From Methylorubrum rhodinum (GTDB lineage Bacteria; Pseudomonadota; Alphaproteobacteria; Rhizobiales; Beijerinckiaceae), in NCBI RefSeq assembly GCF_014199935.1, contig NZ_JACHOP010000023.1, forward strand, positions 25,482-89,481: a stretch of 64,000 nt of DNA. Direction: 5' to 3'. Under the pieces are notes generated by a model. It was given only the letters and a program-made list of their open reading frames with translations. It had not been told where the DNA came from and searched no databases. Made by a program: the position numbers and the translations under genes. Below are positions 58,511-64,000 of the stretch, one piece after another. How positions within the stretch are numbered: the stretch's first letter is position 1; the number at the start of each line of letters is the position of its first letter.

Positions 58511-59127
58511 GGACCCGCCTTGGGCCGGGGGCGGGCGAGGCGGGACAGCCGTGCCGTGAGCGCCGCCTCCTCGCCCTCGGCCGCGATCCGGTCGGCGATC
58601 AGGCCGTTCTCGTCGACGATCAGCATTGCGGCGGTGTGGCCGTAGGTGTAGCCGCCGCCGGCCAGCGCGGTGCGCTCGGCCACGGCGCCGAAGCTCGCCA
58701 CCGCCTCGTCGATCGCGGCCCGGTCTCCGGTCAGCGCCACGATGCGCGGATCGAAGCTCTCCATGTAGGGGCCGAGCGCCGCGGCGGTGTCGCGCTCCGG
58801 GTCGACGGTGACGAAGTAGATGCGCAGGTCGGGATCGGCGATGCCCCGCAGGGCGAGGCTGATCCGGGCGAGCGTGGTCGGGCAGATGTCGGGGCAGTGG
58901 GTGAAGCCGAAGAAGACGCCGTAGGGCCGGCCCGACAGCGCGTCGGAATCGACGGCCGCGCCGGAGGTGTCCCGCAGCAGGAAATGGCCGGCGAACAGGC
59001 TCGTCGATGCGGCGGGCGCGGACCCGGCGGGTTCGGCGGCGCCCGAGGCCAGCAACGTGGCCAGCAGCCCCGCGAGGAGGGTGCGACGGCACGGGGACCG
59101 GCTCGGCCGGATCAGGGGAAACGTCAT
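58507..59127 (-). CDS. SCO1/SenC/PrrC-family copper chaperone
   Basis: A 206-residue protein with a signal or anchor sequence (about 15-32) and a thioredoxin-like fold. It has the SCO copper site: Cys78 and Cys82 in THCPDICPTT and His164 in YTYGHTAAMLIVDE. SCO proteins move copper to extracytoplasmic sites, classically the CuA centre of cytochrome oxidase. Here the gene leads a pseudopilin operon and lies 0.5 kb from a galactose oxidase gene, so copper loading of that enzyme is a reasonable guess. GGAAACGTC precedes ATG 59127. Confidence 0.88.
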   Translation of the reverse strand: MTFPLIRPSRSPCRRTLLAGLLATLLASGAAEPAGSAPAASTSLFAGHFLLRDTSGAAVDSDALSGRPYGVFFGFTHCPDICPTTLARISLALRGIADPDLRIYFVTVDPERDTAAALGPYMESFDPRIVALTGDRAAIDEAVASFGAVAERTALAGGGYTYGHTAAMLIVDENGLIADRIAAEGEEAALTARLSRLARPRPKAGP

Positions 59128-59349
59128 CGTCGGACACCCTGGACAGCGATGCTCACACGGTCACGATCGCGCCCGGCACCGATGGTAGCGCCGGGTTGTT
59201 GACCGAACCTTTCGGACGCGATCCTGCGGCGGCTCGCCAAGGCCTCGGCGCCTTGGCTCAGGAGGCGGAACGGGGAGCGAAGTGGGGAGCGCCTCGCCGC
59301 CGCCCCCTGCCTGCCGAGGCTGCCCGCCGAGGCGGCCCGCGACGCCGCG

Positions 59350-59619
59350 TCAGGGACATTCCTCGGCGGTCCAGGTGTACTGGCCCTTCGCCTCGCGGGC
59401 GATCGCCGCGCAGGCGGCCTCGGGAACGTCGGCGGTGCAGCTGCGCCCGCCGACATAGTCCTTCACCCGGCAGGCGCCGGTGGTCTGGGGCTTGGGCGCC
59501 GGCGCCGTGCCGGCGCCGGTTCCGGTCTGGTTCGGCTGCTGCGCCCAGGCCGGGCCCCCGAGAAGGGGCCCCGCCACCAGGGCCGCCGCCCACGTTACGC
59601 GCATCGCGATCCGGGTCAT
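59350..59619 (-). CDS. Small secreted Cys-containing protein downstream of the oxidase
   Basis: An 89-residue product with a signal peptide (about 1-26, ending AWA). A short Gly/Thr/Pro linker and four cysteines follow (GACRVKDYVGGRSCTADV, EAACAAIA, EECP), probably two disulfides. It lies 26 bp after the galactose oxidase-like gene on the same strand with a GGAGAG ribosome site, so they are likely co-expressed. No family is recognised. It could be a small extracellular partner or lectin-like module. Confidence 0.6.
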   Translation of the reverse strand: MTRIAMRVTWAAALVAGPLLGGPAWAQQPNQTGTGAGTAPAPKPQTTGACRVKDYVGGRSCTADVPEAACAAIAREAKGQYTWTAEECP

Positions 59620-59645
59620 GGCACGCTCTCCCTTCGGTTCTTCGA

Positions 59646-62600
59646 TTAGCGGATCCGCACGACCTTCGCGACGCTCGGCACGCCGGCCGCATCCATCGCG
59701 AACAGCATCCACGTGCCCGGCAGCAGGATGCCGGGGTCGGTCGGCAGCGCGAGCTGGTGGCTCGTGCCGCTCTGGGTGACGGCGAGCGGCACCCGGCGCT
59801 GGTCGGTGTTGGTCGAGTGGGTGACGCTGCTGAGCCGCACCAGGGAGAAGCCCGTCACCGCCCGGTCGGTGGTGACGCTGAGCGTGCCGCCCACCGTCGC
59901 GCCCGTCGGCGCCGCGGTGATGGTCGGGCGGCTCGCGAGGTTGCCCTGCGCGTCGAAGAGGTTGGGCGGGGTCAGGATCTCGAAGTCGAGATGGTCGGCC
60001 CCGCCGCAGCCGCCGCACAGGCCGCCGCCGCCCACGAGCACGCGCCCGTCGAGCATCAGCATGGCGATGCTGTGGTAGTTGCGCGGGATCGCCATCGGGG
60101 CGAGCCGGCGCACCTTGCCGGTCCGCGGCGACCAGATCTCCGGCATCATCACCGGCAGGTTGTCGGTGAACTGGGCGGCGACGATCTGCCCGCCGACGGT
60201 CACGATGTCGCCGTCGGGCAGGACGACGGAGTTCATGTAGGTCCGCGGGAACAGCATCGGCGCGGTCTCGGCAACGGAGACGGCTCCGTTCGGGCCGGCA
60301 CCGATGTCGATGGTGAAGGCCGTGTCGAGGGACGGCACCCCGGTATAGGCGGGGGCGCCGCCGGCCTTATAGATCTTGCCGATGTCGTACATGTTGGCGG
60401 TGCCGTTGACCGCGAAGCGGTCGTTGCCGCGCTTGCCGACGGAGCGGAGGCTGCCGTCGCCGCTGGTGTCGATCCAGTGCATGTCGGTGCTCGGACCGGC
60501 ATGGAACACCGAGCCGTTGGAGCCGGCGAACAGCCAGTAATGGGTGTCGCCCGGATAGACCGGCACGCTCGGATCGGCCGCCGCCTCGCCCTTGACGTTG
60601 CGCAGCACCCGCCAGCGGTTCGTCGAGGGCGACCAGACCTCGCCGTCCTTGCCGCCGGCCCCGCCCGACCACGAGCCGCCATAGGTGAAGGAATCGCCGT
60701 TCGAGAGCGTGGTGCTGGCGTTGTAGCCGCGGGTGATGTTCATGTCGGCCACGCGGGTCCACGTGTTCGCGGCCGGGTCGTAGATCGTCGAGACGCCGGC
60801 CGTGATGCCGCCGGTGATCAGGATGCGCCCGTCCGGCAGCACGTTGGTGCCGGGGCAGAACATGTTGTGGCCGGTATTGGCGACGTAGGTGTCGACCGAG
60901 CGGTCGGTTGCCGGATCGTAGAGGGTCGTCCAGGTTCCGTTGCCGGAGTTGAAGCTGGTGCGCTGCTCGGCGGCCCAGAACACGACCTTGCCGTTGGGCA
61001 GTACCGCGCCCGCGACCGGGACGATGCCGATGCCGCGCGGCGCCGTCCACGCGGACGGGGCACGCCCCTCCGGTCCGAGGATCGTCCAGCGCTGCGGATC
61101 GGCCGAGTCGCAGTCCCACTGGACGATGGCGCTGCCGGAGTTGCGGTTGTCGTTGCCGCCCGTCGGGCTGAGGCAGCGGCCCGAATGGGTGGCGACGATC
61201 TCGGTCCACTTGTCGAGCTTGCGCAGGCGGAACAGGGCGTTGGCGGCGGTGGAGCAGCCCTGCTGCACCACCCGGGCGCCGTTGCCGGTGCCCGCGTTCT
61301 CGACCGCGAGGCACTGCCCCGTGGTGGCGTTGCGGATCTGGTAGCCGCCGGAGGCGGGCAGGAAGGTCCAGTTCTGGCTCGCGGGATCGCGGCAGATCTG
61401 CTGGAGGACCCCGTTGCCGGCGCCGTCGACGCAATTGCCCGAGCGGCGGTTGATCAGCACGGAGGCGCCGGTCGGCGCGGGCTCGCCGGGCGGCGGCGTG
61501 ACGGTGCCGCCGTCCGCCCCGGTCCCCGTTCCGGTTCCGCCGGTGCCCGTGCCGCCGGTTCCGCCCGTGCCGGTTCCGGTTCCGGTCGTGGCCGTGCAGC
61601 GCAGGGTGTAGATGACGTTGCGGCCGGGCGCGCCGGAATCGCCCCACACGTCCTGCCGGCCCCCCGCGGCGCAATCGCCGGAGGTCTGGAGCGCGCGCTC
61701 GTTCGGCGTGTCGCTGTAATAGAGGATCGGCGTGCCGTTGCGCGACTTGTCTTGGTTGGCCCAGATCCGCAGGCCGACGGCCCAGCGACCGCCCGCCGGC
61801 ACGGTGATGGGCTGAGACGGCGTGTTCATGCCCGCCGGCGTGGCGCCGAAATTGTAGGACAGGACCAGCGTCTGCGGGCCGACGCTGCCGTCGGCGTTGC
61901 GGGTGAACAAGAAGACCTCCTTGGCGAACCAGCCGTCGACGGAGGTCGGCGTCAGGGTCACCGCGGTGGCGGTGGCGGCGCCCGTTCCGGTGGGGGCGGC
62001 ATCCTGCAGGTCGCAGGCCTTGGCCACGCCGTAGAGCGGATCGCCGAAGGTGGCGTTGTTGCAGGCGATCGGGCCGGCGGCGGTGCGGGTCGCGTAGGTG
62101 CCGTTGGCACCGTAGCGGACCGTGCGCGTGCCCGAGAAGGCGCAGGTCTGGTTCTCGGTGGCGCAGCGCGTCCAGGTCGCGGTGCCGGTTCCCGTTCCGG
62201 TTCCTCCAGTCCCCGTTCCGCCGGTTCCGCCGCCCGTGTCGGTGCCGCCGGTGCCGCCCGTTCCCGTGCCTCCGGTTCCGGTCCCGCCCGTGCCGGTGCC
62301 TGTGCCTGTGCCGCCGGTCCCGGTGCCGCTCGTCCCACCCCCCGTGCCTGTGCCGCCCGTGCCGGGATCGGTCACGGTGCCGCCGCCGGTGCCCGTCCCG
62401 GTCGGGGCGGTGCAGTTCAGGGTGTAGAGGACGTTGCGTCCCGCCGTGCCGGCATCGCCCCAGGCATCCTGCCGGCCGCCGGCGGCGCAGTTACCCGAAC
62501 TCTGGAGCGCACGCTGGTTCGGCGTGTCGCTGTAGTACAGGATCGGCGTGCCGCGACGCGACTTGTCGCCGTTGGCCCAGATCCGCAGGCCGGCGCCCCA

Positions 62601-63383
62601 GGTCGAGCCGGCCGGAACCGCGATCGGCTGCGAGGGCGTGTTCAGCCCCGCGGTCGCGGCACCGAAATTGTAGGACGCGACCGTCGTCTGCGCCGTGACG
62701 GCCCCGCTCGCGTTGCGCACGAACAGGAACACCTCCTTGGCGTACCAGCCGTTGATGGCCGTGAGGGTCAGGGTGACCGAGGTGGTCCCGGTGGTGCCAC
62801 CGCCGGTGCCTCCACTCGTGCCCCCGCCCGTGGTCGGCGGAGCCACCGGGCTCGGGGCCGGCACGAAGGTCTGGTTGTCGCCGCCCCAGCAATCCCACTG
62901 GATCAGCCGCTCGCCGACCGCGCGGGACCCACCGTAGACGTCGAGGCACTTGCCCGAATAGGCCGCGTTGAGCCGTACCCCGGCCCCTTGCGCCTGCGCC
63001 GACCATGTCTGCTGCGTCAGGTTCCGGCAGCGGATCTGCCACACCGCGCTGCCGTTGGTCCGCGAGGTCTGCGAATCCATGCACAGCCCGGTCGCCTGAT
63101 TGACCAGGCTGAAGCCGTTGCCGGCCGGCTGGATCCGCCAGGTCTGTTCGGCGGCGCCGGTACAGGCCTGCTGCACGATCTGCACCGTCTCGGCCGGGTT
63201 GGCGCCCGGAACGGTCAGGCACATCCCCGAATGGGCGACCTTGATCGGACCCGAACCGGTGCGCGCGGCGAAATCGATGTCGGCCGAGGCCGGGACGGGT
63301 GCGGCGCCGAGGAGCGGCACCACGAGCCAGAGGCTCCTTCGCCGGAACGCCTTGATCCGATTTGCTGTCCGTGCCGTGCCCAT
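59646..63383 (-). CDS. Secreted galactose oxidase-like copper-radical oxidase with ricin-type lectin domains
   Basis: A 1245-residue modular protein. It has a signal peptide (about 1-34) and an N-terminal ricin B-type lectin (about 43-173, QxW-like QTW/QTF). A novel domain (about 202-324) is duplicated at 475-596, and a Gly-Thr linker (326-402) and a Cys-rich module (403-459, CAFSGTRTVRYGANGTY) separate the two copies. A second GT linker (about 598-625) and a second ricin domain (about 638-770) follow. The catalytic kelch domain (about 775-1145) ends in a DUF1929 domain (to 1245). The galactose oxidase residues are all present: Cys843 (NMFCPG), Tyr887 (RGYNAS), Trp905 (GGSWSGG), Tyr1103-His1104 (NYHSIA) and His1189 (VTHSTNTDQRR). 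It should form the Cys-Tyr copper radical centre and oxidise primary alcohols of sugars or similar to aldehydes with H2O2. Confidence 0.92.
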   Translation of the reverse strand: MGTARTANRIKAFRRRSLWLVVPLLGAAPVPASADIDFAARTGSGPIKVAHSGMCLTVPGANPAETVQIVQQACTGAAEQTWRIQPAGNGFSLVNQATGLCMDSQTSRTNGSAVWQIRCRNLTQQTWSAQAQGAGVRLNAAYSGKCLDVYGGSRAVGERLIQWDCWGGDNQTFVPAPSPVAPPTTGGGTSGGTGGGTTGTTSVTLTLTAINGWYAKEVFLFVRNASGAVTAQTTVASYNFGAATAGLNTPSQPIAVPAGSTWGAGLRIWANGDKSRRGTPILYYSDTPNQRALQSSGNCAAGGRQDAWGDAGTAGRNVLYTLNCTAPTGTGTGGGTVTDPGTGGTGTGGGTSGTGTGGTGTGTGTGGTGTGGTGTGGTGGTDTGGGTGGTGTGGTGTGTGTATWTRCATENQTCAFSGTRTVRYGANGTYATRTAAGPIACNNATFGDPLYGVAKACDLQDAAPTGTGAATATAVTLTPTSVDGWFAKEVFLFTRNADGSVGPQTLVLSYNFGATPAGMNTPSQPITVPAGGRWAVGLRIWANQDKSRNGTPILYYSDTPNERALQTSGDCAAGGRQDVWGDSGAPGRNVIYTLRCTATTGTGTGTGGTGGTGTGGTGTGTGADGGTVTPPPGEPAPTGASVLINRRSGNCVDGAGNGVLQQICRDPASQNWTFLPASGGYQIRNATTGQCLAVENAGTGNGARVVQQGCSTAANALFRLRKLDKWTEIVATHSGRCLSPTGGNDNRNSGSAIVQWDCDSADPQRWTILGPEGRAPSAWTAPRGIGIVPVAGAVLPNGKVVFWAAEQRTSFNSGNGTWTTLYDPATDRSVDTYVANTGHNMFCPGTNVLPDGRILITGGITAGVSTIYDPAANTWTRVADMNITRGYNASTTLSNGDSFTYGGSWSGGAGGKDGEVWSPSTNRWRVLRNVKGEAAADPSVPVYPGDTHYWLFAGSNGSVFHAGPSTDMHWIDTSGDGSLRSVGKRGNDRFAVNGTANMYDIGKIYKAGGAPAYTGVPSLDTAFTIDIGAGPNGAVSVAETAPMLFPRTYMNSVVLPDGDIVTVGGQIVAAQFTDNLPVMMPEIWSPRTGKVRRLAPMAIPRNYHSIAMLMLDGRVLVGGGGLCGGCGGADHLDFEILTPPNLFDAQGNLASRPTITAAPTGATVGGTLSVTTDRAVTGFSLVRLSSVTHSTNTDQRRVPLAVTQSGTSHQLALPTDPGILLPGTWMLFAMDAAGVPSVAKVVRIR
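61464..61592. repeat. Second Gly-Thr repeat linker of the oxidase gene
   Basis: A degenerate GGTACC/GGCACC-type codon repeat encodes alternating Gly and Thr (residues about 598-625), then a short Pro-rich stretch. It is shorter than the linker at 62175-62408. Confidence 0.7.
62175..62408. repeat. Low-complexity Gly-Thr repeat linker of the oxidase gene
   Basis: Over about 230 bp, repeated 6- and 9-bp units encode Gly-Thr-Gly and Gly-Gly-Thr (residues about 326-402). Such tracts can slip during replication, so linker length may vary between strains. On the other strand the tract reads as a long Val/Pro frame that has no support as a gene. Confidence 0.8.
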
Positions 63384-64000
63384 CTCGCCCCCGCGGTTGA
63401 TCGACGTCCTATGCGTTGCGTCGCACTCTTCCGCAGCTTCGATAAGGCAACAGATGTTTATGTTTCTTGATCGTGGAGACTTCCAAGGAAGAGCCGATTC
63501 ATGAAGATGTATTTGGGTTAATTTCTTGTATCGCCGACATTCCACCGACAGGAGTGGCCTCTTCAGAGTAAAGTTAGCGCGAAATCGAAGAAAATCCGTG
63601 ATCCGCATGTTTTCGGACGGCTCTCCGAACGATTTCGAGAGAGACGACCGAGGACGGTGCGGTCTGCTGGCAAGAGATGCGACGGGCTCACCGGCTCATC
63701 GCCCAACTCAGCATGGTTCGAGGCTCGGAGAACTCCGCCACGAGCAGGGGTCGCCCGCAGGTGACGAGGAAAGGCCATTTCATGACGACCGTAGGGCATC
63801 GGGCGAAGGTTGCCCGATCATCGGCGTGGCCGCTCAAGCCCGGTCGAGCGCCCGCTGTCGCGATAAGCGCGTTGTGTCCGTCTCATGAGCTTTCCGGCTT
63901 GCCTGAGAGCCTGTTTGAGGTCCTCCACCGTCCGTCCCCATCTGTCTCGTGTCACGAACACGCAATCCGTCTGGCAGGACGGAGGAGAGAGCAGATGTGG
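63384..64000. other. Region upstream of the oxidase gene to the window end
   Basis: This 617-bp stretch is less GC-rich than its surroundings (notably 63440-63610), consistent with a promoter or recently acquired DNA. No supported gene is visible. At 63980-64000 a GGAGGAGAG site precedes an ATG (63995), so a rightward gene may begin at the very edge of the window. Confidence 0.5.

Noticed and set aside
61464..62408. Repeats considered as a CRISPR array
   Set aside because: They are codon-scale repeats in frame in a coding region, with no spacers of uniform length and no cas genes.
59007..63470. Very long open frame (about 1487 codons) on the plus strand, full of Val-Pro repeats
   Set aside because: It is antisense to the galactose oxidase gene and its repeat part simply mirrors the Gly-Thr linker. 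No domain or ribosome site supports it.
63563..63799. Minus-strand frame near the window end, possibly a transposase scrap
   Set aside because: No recognisable transposase motif or inverted repeats were found, so it is not reported as a mobile element.

Overview
The window is high-GC alphaproteobacterial DNA. It most resembles an aerobic anoxygenic phototroph of the Methylobacterium/Methylorubrum type. The reasons are a large bacteriochlorophyll/photosynthesis gene cluster with the order bchP-pucC-like-bchG-ppsR-aerR | bchFNBHLM-lhaA-puhABC-bciE-acsF-puhE-hemA, an ALAS-type (C4) hemA, an oxygen-dependent cyclase, and CsbD/PRC-barrel/FIST stress and signalling genes typical of phyllosphere rhizobiales. 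This assignment is inference from gene content; no rRNA or tRNA gene is present.

Region 1 (1-22.3 kb), photosynthesis. A leftward arm carries aerR and ppsR, then bchG, a PucC-like transporter, bchP and tspO. A rightward arm carries bchF, bchN, bchB, bchH, bchL, bchM, lhaA, puhA, puhB, puhC, bciE, acsF, puhE and hemA. Most junctions overlap as ATGA or GTGA, so each arm probably forms long translationally coupled operons. Two perfect TGT-N12-ACA palindromes (PpsR/CrtJ type) lie upstream of bchG, and weaker ones lie between aerR and bchF. The puf genes, carotenoid genes, bchXYZ, bchC and bchID are not in the window.

Region 2 (22.4-31.3 kb), mixed housekeeping and stress. It holds a Zn-type ABC binding protein with a palindromic operator, a small LTXXQ-like periplasmic protein, an MsbA-like exporter, two small membrane proteins, galM, a GbsR/MarR regulator whose start codon lies inside a near-perfect operator palindrome, rsfS, and small secreted proteins including a PRC-barrel protein.

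Region 3 (30.7-42.5 kb), metabolism. It holds nadD-proA-proB, a single-domain response regulator, degraded ACP/ATP-grasp-like remnants, gnd-pgl, a DUF1194 protein, a dispersed inverted repeat, dcd, apaG and argE.

Region 4 (42.5-52.8 kb), signalling and stress. It holds a FIST sensor protein with a hybrid histidine kinase, a GGDEF-EAL protein, a PAS-LuxR regulator, and a cluster of CsbD-like, PhnA-like and YidB-like proteins.

Region 5 (52.8-63.5 kb), secretion and copper chemistry. It holds a secreted subtilisin-like protease, an ECF sigma factor with a membrane anti-sigma factor, and a convergent operon of a SCO copper protein with minor pseudopilins GspH, I, J and K. Beyond these lies a 1245-residue secreted protein with ricin-type lectin domains and a C-terminal galactose oxidase domain that keeps every copper/Cys-Tyr cofactor residue. 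The pairing of a copper-radical oxidase, a copper chaperone and pseudopilins is the most interesting part of the window.
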